Shown here: positions 18,164-26,673 of the stretch, in pieces
Numbering within the stretch: position 1 is the first letter of the stretch
Layout: each line of letters begins with the position of its first letter
DNA from: Pseudolactococcus piscium
GTDB taxonomy: Bacteria; Bacillota; Bacilli; Lactobacillales; Streptococcaceae
Assembly (NCBI RefSeq): GCF_002441695.1
Contig: NZ_JXJW01000005.1
Location: 1 to 64,000 of the forward strand
Direction of reading: 5' to 3'
DNA length: 64,000 nucleotides
Notes under the pieces: model-generated
Databases searched by the model: none
Seen by the model: only the letters and a program-made list of their open reading frames with translations
What the model was told of the DNA's origin: nothing
Position numbers and translations under genes: made by a program

Positions 18164-18856
18164 TTATGCTCTAAAAGCCATAAACACCATCCATACAGCT
18201 GTAAGGATAAAGATGGCTAAAAAAGCTAATTTTTTATTTCTGGAAATATTATGTGCTAGTAGCTTGGGTGAAAAAGGTGCCGCAAGTAAAATACCACCTA
18301 GTGCACCACCAATATGACCTGTAATCCCAACATCAGTTTGAAATAAATTGATCACTAAATTTGCTAAAATCAAAATGGCGAATTGTTTACCAACCACTTG
18401 AAAAGAGGGATTCTTTGTCAGATAACCCAGCATGGCCATGGCAGAAAAAATACCAAACAGTGAGGTTGACGCACCTGCCGCTAAACTATACGGTTCGAAA
18501 AAGAAGCTGGTAATATTGCCATAGATTCCTGAAAATAGGTAAATGGCGAAGAAGCGTTGACTACCAAATATGCCTTCAATTTGTCTACCAATAAAAATTA
18601 AGGTAAAGAAATTGAGTAGAAAATGTTCCCAGCCGATATGGACAAAAATAGGGGTCACTAATCGCCATAGATGCGTCGGATTATAAATAATGTCTGGACC
18701 AAACAAGGCACCAAAGCGGAATAAATTAATGGGTTTAACCGCTTGGGCACCATTCGCCAAAAACTGTGACAGCCAAACGCCTAGTGTAAGACCCGCTAAA
18801 ATATAAGTTGCACGATATTTATTAAATTCATTTCGATAGCTATTTAAATTTTTCAT
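18164..18856 (-). CDS. Rhomboid-family intramembrane serine protease
   Basis: A 230-residue polytopic protease that cleaves membrane proteins within the bilayer. The catalytic Ser is in AAGASTSLFGIFSAM (GxSx type) and the catalytic His in GHIGGALGG. The helix 2 motif HIGWEHFLLNFFTLIFIG carries the conserved H/N residues. Length and seven-helix layout agree with the Gram-positive GluP-like group. The ATG at 18856 is preferred over 18946, since that start would run into the cyclo-ligase gene; it lies 10 bp after the cyclo-ligase stop. A TATAAT hexamer stands 9 nt before the ATG with a weak GAAAG in between. The cyclo-ligase - rhomboid pairing is common in Firmicutes. Confidence 0.93.
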   Translation of the reverse strand: MKNLNSYRNEFNKYRATYILAGLTLGVWLSQFLANGAQAVKPINLFRFGALFGPDIIYNPTHLWRLVTPIFVHIGWEHFLLNFFTLIFIGRQIEGIFGSQRFFAIYLFSGIYGNITSFFFEPYSLAAGASTSLFGIFSAMAMLGYLTKNPSFQVVGKQFAILILANLVINLFQTDVGITGHIGGALGGILLAAPFSPKLLAHNISRNKKLAFLAIFILTAVWMVFMAFRA

Positions 18857-18866
18857 ATTACTTTCA

Positions 18867-19382
18867 TTATACCTTAAATAGTCTTGAGATGGCAATATCA
18901 AACGGTTCTGGTTGGAAATCAGGTACGATTTGAAAGTCATAGACAAGGCTTACCGTGTCACCTTTAAAGTTAGCAAGATATCGGTCATAATAGCCACCAC
19001 CAAAGCCAATGCGATAGCCCGCATTTGACCAAGCTAGGCCCGGAACGATGATTAAATCTGGGGTAACACTGATCGCATCCCGAGACTCTTGAACCCCAAA
19101 AGATGTCATGACCAGTTTATCTGGTTCATAATCGGTGAAAATCATCTGATAATTTGCTAGCGTTTTAGGAATGACAATCCGTTTGGTTTTATCCGTCAAA
19201 ATGCTAGTCATATCAAATTCAAAGGCCATGGGTAGAAAAACAGCAATCACTTTTGCTTGTTTATAGCTATCTGATGCGAAAAATTGATCGAAAATCTGCC
19301 TTGTTTGCGCTTGTTTTTCAGCCAAATTAAAGTTTTTTAAGAAAAATTTCATCTTTTTTCGTATTTCTGCTTTCTTTTTCAT
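18867..19382 (-). CDS. 5-formyltetrahydrofolate cyclo-ligase
   Basis: A 171-residue ATP-dependent enzyme that turns 5-formyl-THF into 5,10-methenyl-THF. The start KAEIRKKMKFFLKN and the diagnostic C-terminal loop YRIGFGGGYYDRYL are clear; PDLIIVPGLAWSNAG is also conserved. The ATG at 19382 fits the family better than 19418. No Shine-Dalgarno is present; TGTTATCAT ends 7 nt before the ATG and GTGAAC lies 17 nt above it. Operon with the rhomboid gene (10-bp gap). Confidence 0.93.
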   Translation of the reverse strand: MKKKAEIRKKMKFFLKNFNLAEKQAQTRQIFDQFFASDSYKQAKVIAVFLPMAFEFDMTSILTDKTKRIVIPKTLANYQMIFTDYEPDKLVMTSFGVQESRDAISVTPDLIIVPGLAWSNAGYRIGFGGGYYDRYLANFKGDTVSLVYDFQIVPDFQPEPFDIAISRLFKV

Positions 19383-19513
19383 ATGTTTTATGATAACATA
19401 AAAGGGTAGTTTGTTCACGATTTAAAAAGTTTGGTTCATTTTGTTTCATCCTTTCTAAGCGGTTTCAGATTTACACAAAATTAAAATGCCCTCATGGGCG
19501 AAGGAGATTCAAA

Positions 19514-19711
19514 ATGGCACAAGGTACAGTTAAATGGTTTAACGCTGAAAAAGGCTTCGGTTTCATCACTGGTCAAGACGGAAAAGATGTTTTCGTACAT
19601 TTCTCAGCAATCCAAACAGACGGATTCAAAACTCTTGAAGAAGGTCAAGCAGTAAACTACGACGTTGAAGATGGCGCTCGTGGATTACAAGCTGTTAACG
19701 TTACTCGTTAA
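19514..19711 (+). CDS. Cold-shock protein, CspA family
   Basis: A 65-residue single-domain RNA chaperone. RNP1 (KGFGFI) and RNP2 (VFVHF) are intact and the start [16 protein letters not shown] is typical of lactococcal and streptococcal Csp proteins. AAGGAG lies 7 nt before the ATG. A small GCCC / GGGC hairpin (19488-19499) just upstream of the ribosome site may be part of the temperature-sensitive leader. Monocistronic, with a terminator. Confidence 0.96.
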   Translation: MAQGTVKWFNAEKGFGFITGQDGKDVFVHFSAIQTDGFKTLEEGQAVNYDVEDGARGLQAVNVTR

Positions 19712-19763
19712 TTCCTAGTTTCAAATATAAACCTAAGTACGTTCATTTGATTGTTCTTAGCTA

Positions 19764-19803
19764 AAAAACAAAGCAAACTTGTTAAGTCTGTTTTGTTTTT
19801 TTT
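19764..19803 (+). terminator. Terminator of the csp gene
   Basis: Long stem AAAAACAAAGCAAACTT / AAGTCTGTTTTGTTTTT with G-T pairs, followed by further T residues. Confidence 0.85.
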
Positions 19804-19952
19804 GTTCAAATGACGTCTTTTTTTCCTAATATCGCCTGCCACGATCACTTTTTTTGTGTTAAACTATAGATATTCATCAAAGAAAACGATTTCATTTTCA
19901 ATGTGTGTTGATTAACTGACATACGATCATAATGATATAGAAAGGATACCCT

Positions 19953-19990
19953 GGCTGTGGATAGCTGATTACGCTAGCTGATTCACAGTC
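19953..19990 (+). promoter_or_regulatory. Stable hairpin just before the MATE gene
   Basis: A ten-pair stem beginning GGCTGTGGAT and closing with ATTCACAGTC, extended by AGCT / AGCT past a single bulge, with a 9-nt loop. It ends 9 nt before the ATG at 20000, where a Shine-Dalgarno sequence would be expected, and has no T-run. Possible translational control element. Confidence 0.5.
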
Positions 19991-19999
19991 ACATTTATC

Positions 20000-21352
20000 A
20001 TGATAGATTTAACAAAAGGAACACCTATCAAAGTCATTTTATTATTTACTTTCCCACTACTCTTAGGTAATTTATTTCAGCTTTTTTATAACTTTATTGA
20101 TGCTATAATCGTAGGGCATACACTTGGGAAAGATGCCTTTGCAGCTGTTGGCGCGACAAGTGCCTTAAACTTTTTAGTGATGGGATTTGCGATTGGGATT
20201 ACCAGTGGCTTTTCGATCATTATCTCACAACGATTTGGTGCCAACGATACTGAAGGCGTTAAAAAATCATTTATTATTGGCCTCTTCTTGACTTTAGTCA
20301 CCTCCATTGGTCTAACCATCATAGCCTATCTGTTTTCATTTCCTTTGCTTCAATGGATGCAGACCCCCCAAGCCTTAATCTATGATGCGCATGACTTTTT
20401 GAAAGCTATTTTTGGTGGTCTGATTTTCACCGTCTTATTTAATTACCTATCAAACGTGCTGCGTGCCATAGGGGATTCTAAAACACCCTTAATCGCCCTG
20501 ATCATCTCTACTATCCTTAATATTATTTTAGAGTTTGTCTTCATACTTGGCCTACACGCAGGTGTTTTCGGGGCTGGTATCGCAACGATTATCGCCCAAG
20601 CATTTTCTGTGATTTATCTGATCATCTTTATCAAGCTTAAAATGCCACTCTTACATGTTAAGAAGCGGCATTTAAGCTTAGATAAAGCAGAGATTAAAAA
20701 ACACTCAGCCCTAGGCTATCCCATGGGATTCCAGTCTAGCATCATCGCCTTGGGCAGTTTAACCTTACAGATTGTCCTGAATAAATTGGGTACAGATGTC
20801 GTGGCCATGCAAGCCATCGGCCGACAAATCGATCAGCTTGCCATGCTACCGATGATTAGTCTAGGACTTGCCGTGACGACCTTTACCGCTCAAAACTTCG
20901 GTGCTAGACAGTATAAGCGCATGCTTGTTGGTCTCAAGCACTCGGTCATCATCAATGTCATCTGGGGGATTTTGTTTACGGTTATCCTCCTTATCTTTAA
21001 CCAATTTTTCTCCGGATTATTTATCAGCGCCAAGGAAACAAACATTATTCACCTAGCCTTTGACTACTATCTAGTAAACGGGGCCTTCTATTGGCTTCTA
21101 GCCATCCTATTCGTGGTGCGCTCCTTTATCCAAGGCTATGGTAACAGCTTAGTTCCTACCTTAGCTGGTGTAGCTGAGCTCCTCATGCGTGCTGGGGTCT
21201 CTGTACTCAGTCTCGTCACAGTCGGCCTAATCGGCGTCCTATTCTCAAGCCCAGCCGCCTGGATAGGCAGTGTGATCATCCTTGTCCCAAGTTATTTTCA
21301 AATTACCAAGGACTTGAGAAAGAAAAGTGAAAAAGAACTACCCGTCATCTAG
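20000..21352 (+). CDS. MATE-family efflux transporter
   Basis: A 450-residue twelve-helix exporter of the MATE family (DinF/NorM relatives), which expel drugs or toxic cations using Na+ or H+. The start MIDLTKGTPIKVILLFTFPLLLGNL (first 12 residues charged, then helix 1) is the typical beginning. The internal duplication is visible: DAIIVGHTLG in the first half and AIGRQIDQLAMLPM in the second. No Shine-Dalgarno precedes the ATG, only a hairpin. It is the only long plus-strand gene between csp and rpoN and converges with the levanase gene. Confidence 0.92.
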   Translation: MIDLTKGTPIKVILLFTFPLLLGNLFQLFYNFIDAIIVGHTLGKDAFAAVGATSALNFLVMGFAIGITSGFSIIISQRFGANDTEGVKKSFIIGLFLTLVTSIGLTIIAYLFSFPLLQWMQTPQALIYDAHDFLKAIFGGLIFTVLFNYLSNVLRAIGDSKTPLIALIISTILNIILEFVFILGLHAGVFGAGIATIIAQAFSVIYLIIFIKLKMPLLHVKKRHLSLDKAEIKKHSALGYPMGFQSSIIALGSLTLQIVLNKLGTDVVAMQAIGRQIDQLAMLPMISLGLAVTTFTAQNFGARQYKRMLVGLKHSVIINVIWGILFTVILLIFNQFFSGLFISAKETNIIHLAFDYYLVNGAFYWLLAILFVVRSFIQGYGNSLVPTLAGVAELLMRAGVSVLSLVTVGLIGVLFSSPAAWIGSVIILVPSYFQITKDLRKKSEKELPVI

Positions 21353-21410
21353 TTGTTGCAAAAAAACGATGCCGCCATTATGTCCGCCACCATAGATGAT
21401 ACATAACCAA

Positions 21411-21447
21411 AATAAGCCATTGTCCTTGACGACGATGGCTTATTTTT
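21411..21447. terminator. Bidirectional terminator between the MATE and levanase genes
   Basis: Ten-bp stem AATAAGCCAT / ATGGCTTATT, 14-nt loop, T5 on the plus strand and a shorter T-rich tail (TTTTGG) on the minus strand. Confidence 0.8.
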
Positions 21448-21556
21448 ATTCATCACTGCTGCTCATATCGGGATCCCTAATTAAAAAGCGGGGATCAAGG
21501 TTTTGTTCAGAAAGACTTGCAGTCACAAGTTTTAAGTCTGGTTCATCAACTATCTC

Positions 21557-23719
21557 TCACTTGTTAACGACCTTAACCGGAATTGTAAACTCTTGATACT
21601 TGCCTGCACTATTTGTTACCGCCACGGTTATGGAATACGCTCCCGTAACTGCTGTATTGACCTGATTATCTTTCACCGTAACTAAAGGTATAGTCGTCGT
21701 GCCATCACCTAAAGTATCAGTAAACTGTAGATAGGTTAAGGGGTTGAAGTTTGTGCCTTGTGCAATTTCAATGTCTGCTGTTTGATTTTGGATGTTCCCA
21801 AACATACTGCGATATGGCGTAATCACCATATGCTGTACAGTTGCTTTTTTATCAGCACCTCCCTCAACATAAAAGCCAAGTTGATCTGTCTTTACAGTAG
21901 GCCCACCAAGGTTATCTGGTCGGTAATAAAAGACTTGAGTGATCGTTTTTTCACCATCATTAACAAAGACTTCTATTGAGGATTCATCAACTAATGCCGT
22001 CAATTTAAGTTTACCTGTATTTGGGATAAAGGTATTTGTGTGGTCCCGACCTGCGGCTAAACTATCTTTATCACCTGTTTGCAAACTATTGACATAAGCA
22101 AGTTGGGGGCCAAAATCATAGCCGACAAATAATTTACGATCAAATCCATCTGTTCCTCTGACATACATCCCTAAGGCAGTCGGTTTTGTTGCCTCATCCC
22201 AAGTAAATTCTGATTCAATCTTATACGTTGTTCCCTTATAATTGGTCACTAGTGCTGCGTTAGCATCATGCATATCCCCTGTTAAGACAGTTCCTTTATC
22301 TGGTGTCACTGTGCCCTTGTTTAAGGCTGGAATAACTGTTTTTTCTCCATTTGCTTGATCTAGTTCGGGGATTGGGGCTTGCATCAATTTATAGCCACCG
22401 TCGTATTTACTATCTGCAACTAATGTTAGCTCTCTAGGTATCGTCATGTGGCTATACCAAGGTGTCGTTTTCTGTAAATCAGTCCACTTCCAATTACTCT
22501 CCCAGCTCATCATGATACGTCTATCTCCAGTATTACCAAATGTCACGCCTGCATAAAAGTCCTCCCCATAATCTAACCAATTCGGCTTTGATAAAGTCTT
22601 TTCTGTCGCGGGTGTCCAGGTACCTTTGGCATTCATATCACCGATCATATATTGCATACCGGACCCCGAAGCGTAGGCATGATCTTGAACGCTCATCGTA
22701 AGCACCCATTTAGTCTCAGTACTATCTTTAACTGTCATCGGAATCAACTCTGGACATTCCCATACCCCAATACCACTATCATGTTGTCGTTGTATGGCAG
22801 AGGTGTAGGTCCAATCTATCAGGTTATCTGATTTAAAAATCAGTGCTTGTTGACCTGCTACGACAACCATCAGCCACTGGCCATGCGCTTGATCATAGAC
22901 AACCTTTGGATCACGGAAGTCTTTGGCATCAATACCAGCCAAACTTGAAATAGCTGTGACTGGGATAATAGCTTTTGGAGACTTCTGATTAGCTAGCCCT
23001 GCCATATTATCTGCTACAGACTTTGCCCCATCAAATTGCTTAAATGTTTGTCCCCCATCCGTGCTATACGCAAGGTGTTGCTCTTGCACCTCACTCATAC
23101 CAAACCATGATCCCATGCCGCCTTCACCTCCGTCATCCCAGCGTGTCGGCATTTGAAAACAACTCGTATAATAAGCAAGTAGTGTATTTTTCCCTAAACC
23201 ACTCTTATTTTCCTTATCTAATACAGTTGAACCACTGAAAATATATTTCTTACCATTGCCACCATCCCAATCTGTACGAGGTTGACCTAAATAATGAACT
23301 TGTCCATTTTTACCCTCTTTTGTAAACTGACCTGTCGTATTTTTAAAGGTAAAATCCATGTCGGCTTGCTTATCAAGCATGGGGATTGCAACAGCTTGTT
23401 CTTGCCAGTTAATTAAATCATGACTTATGGCATGGCCCCAGGACATATCTCCCCAACTATTACCGTTGGGATTATATTGATAATACATGTGGTAGGTATT
23501 CGTCGTATCATCATAGACTAAGCCATTCGGATCATTCAACCAGTTCTTTGCAGCTGAATAGTGATATTGATTCCTAAATAATTCGTTGTATTGCCAACCG
23601 ACTTGATTGGCAGAACTAGCTGCCTCAGCAGCAGCTGGTTTGACTAATGCAAGTCCTGTCCCAACCACAAGACCCGCCATTAATACCTTACATCCCTTAC
23701 GCAATAAGTCTACTTTCAT
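21557..23719 (-). CDS. Secreted GH32 levanase/fructanase
   Basis: A 720-residue extracellular glycoside hydrolase that releases fructose from fructans (levan, inulin) or sucrose. Signal peptide: residues 1-32, ending AAEAAS. GH32 motifs: nucleophile Asp in NWLNDPNGL, FRDPKV (transition-state Asp) and acid/base Glu in WECPEL. The five-blade propeller covers about residues 40-390, the beta-sandwich about 400-610, and an Ig-like module forms the C-terminus. There is no LPxTG motif, unlike streptococcal FruA. The ATG at 23719 is chosen over 23749 because AAGGAG precedes it. A cre site stands at 23735, and a terminator separates it from the PTS genes. After the TGA stop the frame stays open for 36 more codons up to the terminator. 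Confidence 0.93.
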   Translation of the reverse strand: MKVDLLRKGCKVLMAGLVVGTGLALVKPAAAEAASSANQVGWQYNELFRNQYHYSAAKNWLNDPNGLVYDDTTNTYHMYYQYNPNGNSWGDMSWGHAISHDLINWQEQAVAIPMLDKQADMDFTFKNTTGQFTKEGKNGQVHYLGQPRTDWDGGNGKKYIFSGSTVLDKENKSGLGKNTLLAYYTSCFQMPTRWDDGGEGGMGSWFGMSEVQEQHLAYSTDGGQTFKQFDGAKSVADNMAGLANQKSPKAIIPVTAISSLAGIDAKDFRDPKVVYDQAHGQWLMVVVAGQQALIFKSDNLIDWTYTSAIQRQHDSGIGVWECPELIPMTVKDSTETKWVLTMSVQDHAYASGSGMQYMIGDMNAKGTWTPATEKTLSKPNWLDYGEDFYAGVTFGNTGDRRIMMSWESNWKWTDLQKTTPWYSHMTIPRELTLVADSKYDGGYKLMQAPIPELDQANGEKTVIPALNKGTVTPDKGTVLTGDMHDANAALVTNYKGTTYKIESEFTWDEATKPTALGMYVRGTDGFDRKLFVGYDFGPQLAYVNSLQTGDKDSLAAGRDHTNTFIPNTGKLKLTALVDESSIEVFVNDGEKTITQVFYYRPDNLGGPTVKTDQLGFYVEGGADKKATVQHMVITPYRSMFGNIQNQTADIEIAQGTNFNPLTYLQFTDTLGDGTTTIPLVTVKDNQVNTAVTGAYSITVAVTNSAGKYQEFTIPVKVVNK

Positions 23720-23734
23720 GCCATTCTCCTTTTT

Positions 23735-23748
23735 ATAAAGCGCTTTCA
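23735..23748 (-). promoter_or_regulatory. cre site (CcpA operator) of the levanase gene
   Basis: Minus-strand TGAAAGCGCTTTAT, an almost perfect catabolite-responsive element, between the likely promoter (TATTATATAAG near 23,760) and the ribosome site. Position suggests catabolite repression by CcpA. Confidence 0.8.
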
Positions 23749-23799
23749 TTTTATGCTTATATAATAGACGCTAGCTGACCTAACGCCGATTACAGGTTT

Positions 23800-23836
23800 T
23801 AAAAATAGCGTTGCGACCATAGTAGTCAGCAACGCC
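23800..23836 (-). terminator. Terminator of the levDEFG-type PTS operon
   Basis: Stem GCGTTGC / GCAACGC enclosing a second short GAC / GTC pairing, followed by TATTTTTAAAA on the minus strand. Confidence 0.75.
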
Positions 23837-23867
23837 ATTAATAGCTATATAAGATTTGGATAGTCTC

Positions 23868-24692
23868 TTATCCTAATACGCCACCGGCATACCCTAGGAT
23901 ACCAACGGCAAAGATCACGATGATAATCAAGAGTGGATTCACACCTTTTTTGAGTAACCAAGCGACAAACAAGGTCAAGCCAAGTGCTAACATACCAGGC
24001 ATGATACTGTCTAATACATTTTGAACGGATTGGATTTTCACTTTACCAGCAGCATCCTTCATTTTAGTTGCTTGTAAGACGATATTGATGTTTGTCCATT
24101 TGCTAATCAAAGCACCCATGACAAACAACCCAACGATTGAGGCACCTTCTGTCAATTTCTTGATCCGGCCGCCAGCCATGTCTTTGATAATTTCTAAGCC
24201 TTTTTCATAGCCATAGAAGAGACCGAAATATTTGACTGTCAGGCGTAAAGCATTAATCAAGAAGAAGAAGAGGAGCGGTCCTGCTAGTGATCCTGTCAAG
24301 GCTAGAGAAGCACCTAACGCTGCAAATACCGGACGTGCTGTCCCCCAGAAAATAGGATCCCCAACACCGGCCATCGGTCCCATCAAGCCAATTTTCATGG
24401 CTTGAATTGCTGAACCGTCGATATCTCTACCTTTTGACTTTTCTTCTTCCATGGCAGCTGTCACACCGAAAATCGGTGCTGTCAACCAAGGTTGTGTATT
24501 AAACCATTCCAAGTGACGCGCCAAGGCATCATCACGTTCTGGACCTGGTGGGTAGATTTTTTTCAAGGCTGGAATCATGACATAACAGAACCCTAGCGAT
24601 TGTACACGTTCAAAGTTGAAAGACCCGAGTAGGAAATTTGAACGGAGAAACATACTTGTTAATTCTTTTTTAGTTAATAATTTTTCACTCAT
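23868..24692 (-). CDS. levG: PTS mannose/fructose-family EIID
   Basis: A 274-residue membrane subunit of a mannose-family permease. The start TKKELTSMFLRSNFLLGSFNFERVQSLGF and LMGPMAGVGDPIFWGTARP are diagnostic of IID; the C-terminus holds the membrane helix IIVIFAVGILGYAGG. It is the last gene of the four-gene PTS operon, 11 bp after the IIC gene, and is followed by a terminator. With LevR and the levanase nearby, fructose is the likely substrate (inference from context). Confidence 0.93.
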   Translation of the reverse strand: MSEKLLTKKELTSMFLRSNFLLGSFNFERVQSLGFCYVMIPALKKIYPPGPERDDALARHLEWFNTQPWLTAPIFGVTAAMEEEKSKGRDIDGSAIQAMKIGLMGPMAGVGDPIFWGTARPVFAALGASLALTGSLAGPLLFFFLINALRLTVKYFGLFYGYEKGLEIIKDMAGGRIKKLTEGASIVGLFVMGALISKWTNINIVLQATKMKDAAGKVKIQSVQNVLDSIMPGMLALGLTLFVAWLLKKGVNPLLIIIVIFAVGILGYAGGVLG

Positions 24693-24703
24693 TTTATTTC
24701 CCC

Positions 24704-25498
24704 CTATGCGTCTAAGTCGTCATCGTCATCATCAAACACGACACCTGCTGGTGTGACAGCCGCTTGTGGTTGATTATTGTATTTTAATTGTAGGTAGATC
24801 AATGCTGCGATTAAGCCTAGAGCACCAAAGCCAACAAGGTTGAAGTTGGTAAAGGCTGCAAATAGGAAACCAGCGTACATGAACGGTTTCAAGTAAGGGA
24901 CATCCATCATGTTAATCACCATGGCATACCCAACAACAACGATGATACCTCCACCGATTTGAAGACCTCTTGTGATGACTTCTGGAATAGAACTTAGGAA
25001 ATGTTGTACAGCAGTTGCAGAGATTAAGCAAATAATCAAGGTTGGAATCATGACACGTAAGGCCTGCAAGCTCATGGCTAGCAAGTGGGCACGTTCAATC
25101 CCTTTGTAGTTACCTTTTTTGGCCATATCATCAGCTTTATGAATAAAAAATACAGTAATCGTTCTAACAAAAATTGTCAAAGCTTGACCAGCTGCCGCAA
25201 GGGGAACTGCAATCGCAATCCCTTGACCAATCCCTTGGTGTGAATTAATAACAAGAATAGTGGAGATAACTGAGGCAATTGCTGTATCAGGTGCCATAGC
25301 AAGCCCAACGTTCATCCAGCCCAAAGCCATCATCTCTAGTGTCCCACCGAGGATAATCCCAGTTGGAATATCTCCTAAAACAATCCCGACTAATGTACAG
25401 GCAACCAATGGGCGATGTGTTTGTGCTTCATCAACTACTGATCCAATACCAGTAATTGCCGCAACAATTAGTAATAATACAATTTGAATGACACTCAT
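24704..25498 (-). CDS. levF: PTS mannose/fructose-family EIIC
   Basis: A 264-residue polytopic IIC subunit that forms the sugar channel with IID. The conserved GGTLEMMALGWMNVGLAMAPD segment and the start IQIVLLLIVAAITGIGSVVDEAQ are typical of ManY/LevF. The C-terminus ends in an unusual acidic run of aspartates (FDDDDDDLDA). AAGGAGGAAAAAA precedes the ATG. Spacing of 45 bp to IIB and 11 bp to IID fits one operon. Confidence 0.93.
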   Translation of the reverse strand: MSVIQIVLLLIVAAITGIGSVVDEAQTHRPLVACTLVGIVLGDIPTGIILGGTLEMMALGWMNVGLAMAPDTAIASVISTILVINSHQGIGQGIAIAVPLAAAGQALTIFVRTITVFFIHKADDMAKKGNYKGIERAHLLAMSLQALRVMIPTLIICLISATAVQHFLSSIPEVITRGLQIGGGIIVVVGYAMVINMMDVPYLKPFMYAGFLFAAFTNFNLVGFGALGLIAALIYLQLKYNNQPQAAVTPAGVVFDDDDDDLDA

Positions 25499-25543
25499 TT
25501 TTTTCCTCCTTCAAATGGAAAACATTGACAACTAGTGATGATC

Positions 25544-26035
25544 TCAGTCTTTCAAAGCACCCTCTAGAATGTCATTGAAGTCCTGTGATGTATCGCCTGG
25601 TAACTGACGCAACTCGTTTTTCAGTCCCAGTTCTTTTAATTTTCTAAAGGCTGCAATGTCTGCTTGCGTAACAGAAACAGATTTGGTAATTTGTTTGCGT
25701 TCAACATCAAAGCGCATGCCACCAACATTGACTTCTTTCAAATCCACACCACCTTCGACAAGTCGAACGATGTCTGCTGGATTCTCAAATAACAGCATGG
25801 CTGTCGTCGTTGCATATCTAGGTGACTTATAGGCACGAATCATCTTGTCTACTGACACTGCACTTGCCGCAACATTGGCTGGTGCAACGGATAAGACTAA
25901 TGTCTTACGCATTTCATCTGCAGCAACTGAATCACTGACAATGATAATGCGGTCGATTGGGCGAAGTTTTACCCATTTTGTTAGGACTTGTCCATGGATA
26001 AAACGGTCATCAATTCTTGCTAGTTCAATTTTCAT
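25544..26035 (-). CDS. levE: PTS mannose/fructose-family EIIB
   Basis: A 163-residue cytoplasmic phosphocarrier. The active-site His is in RIDDRFIHGQVLTKW (IHGQV motif, residue 14). MRFDVERKQITKSVSV and IIIVSDSVAADE are also typical. It overlaps the IIA gene by 4 bp. It receives phosphate from IIA and passes it to the sugar; in this class it can also phosphorylate and so control the LevR-type activator (family knowledge). Confidence 0.94.
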   Translation of the reverse strand: MKIELARIDDRFIHGQVLTKWVKLRPIDRIIIVSDSVAADEMRKTLVLSVAPANVAASAVSVDKMIRAYKSPRYATTTAMLLFENPADIVRLVEGGVDLKEVNVGGMRFDVERKQITKSVSVTQADIAAFRKLKELGLKNELRQLPGDTSQDFNDILEGALKD

Positions 26036-26475
26036 AATAAATCATCCTCTTCATCATCTATAGGGTCTGTGGTCTTAGCTGCGCTAATGACTTCCGAGAA
26101 GATTTTGAAACCTTCTTGGTTGATTAGTTTTAACTGTTGCTTAAGCGCATCTAAGTCACTGAATTCTTTAATTGCTGCGATTTCGAGTAGCATTGGCAAG
26201 TTAACACCTGTCACGACATCTGCACGTGGGTTATTGAACACCAGTTGCACTGCTGAGTTATAAGGTGTGCCGCCAAACACGTCTACTAAAAATAAAATGG
26301 GTTCGCCTGGAAACTGATCCATTACAGTTTGATACTTGTCTTGAAGTTGCGGAATCCCTTCACCTTTCAAAAACGGTACAGCGATAATTTTATCGTCATG
26401 ACCAAAAATCATTTCAAAAGCATCTAGTAAGCCTGTTGACAATTGACCATGTCCACTGACAATAATTGCTGTCAT
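26032..26475 (-). CDS. levD: PTS mannose/fructose-family EIIA
   Basis: A 147-residue IIA-Man domain protein. The phosphorylated His is in IIVSGHGQLSTG (residue 9), and LVDVFGGTPYNSAVQL is the second family signature. It is a separate IIA, not an IIAB fusion. First gene of the operon: GAGGAG precedes the ATG, and a sigma-54 promoter lies about 41 bp upstream. Confidence 0.94.
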   Translation of the reverse strand: MTAIIVSGHGQLSTGLLDAFEMIFGHDDKIIAVPFLKGEGIPQLQDKYQTVMDQFPGEPILFLVDVFGGTPYNSAVQLVFNNPRADVVTGVNLPMLLEIAAIKEFSDLDALKQQLKLINQEGFKIFSEVISAAKTTDPIDDEEDDLL

Positions 26476-26515
26476 ACTTTTTTCTCCTCTTCTTTTTCTT
26501 TACACTTATATAAGA

Positions 26516-26530
26516 GCAAGAAGTGTGCCA
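26516..26530 (-). promoter_or_regulatory. Sigma-54 (-24/-12) promoter of the lev PTS operon
   Basis: Minus-strand TGGCAC (26530-26525), 5 nt, TTGC (26519-26516), a full match to TGGCAC-N5-TTGC. It lies 41 bp before the IIA start codon, and both its sigma factor (RpoN) and activator (LevR) are encoded next to it. Confidence 0.92.
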
Positions 26531-26578
26531 AACAGTGTTTTTTAACAACATTATTTTTAAACCGCCAGTTTGTAAGGG

Positions 26579-26673
26579 GTTTCAGAAACAAAAAAAGAGG
26601 GAATCTTTCAAAAGAAACACTCTTTAAAACAGTTGACAAGCATTTAAAACACTTTTTTCACTTATGAAACACT
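26579..26673 (-). promoter_or_regulatory. Candidate LevR upstream activating region
   Basis: About 50-145 bp above the sigma-54 promoter are the palindrome GTTTCAGAAAC (26579-26589) and three copies of an AGTGTTT word (GAAACACT at 26614 and 26666, AAAACACT at 26646 on the plus strand). Distance fits enhancer-type sites. No experimental motif is known to me for this species. Confidence 0.35.
26588..26625 (-). terminator. Probable terminator of levR
   Basis: Stem AAAGAG / CTCTTT with inner TTTC / GAAA, followed by a T-run on the minus strand. It lies between levR and the sigma-54 promoter. Confidence 0.6.

Noticed and set aside
21396-21596. Plus-strand frame of 66 codons after the MATE gene
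   Set aside because: It runs through a bidirectional terminator and into the levanase 3' end and has no ribosome site.
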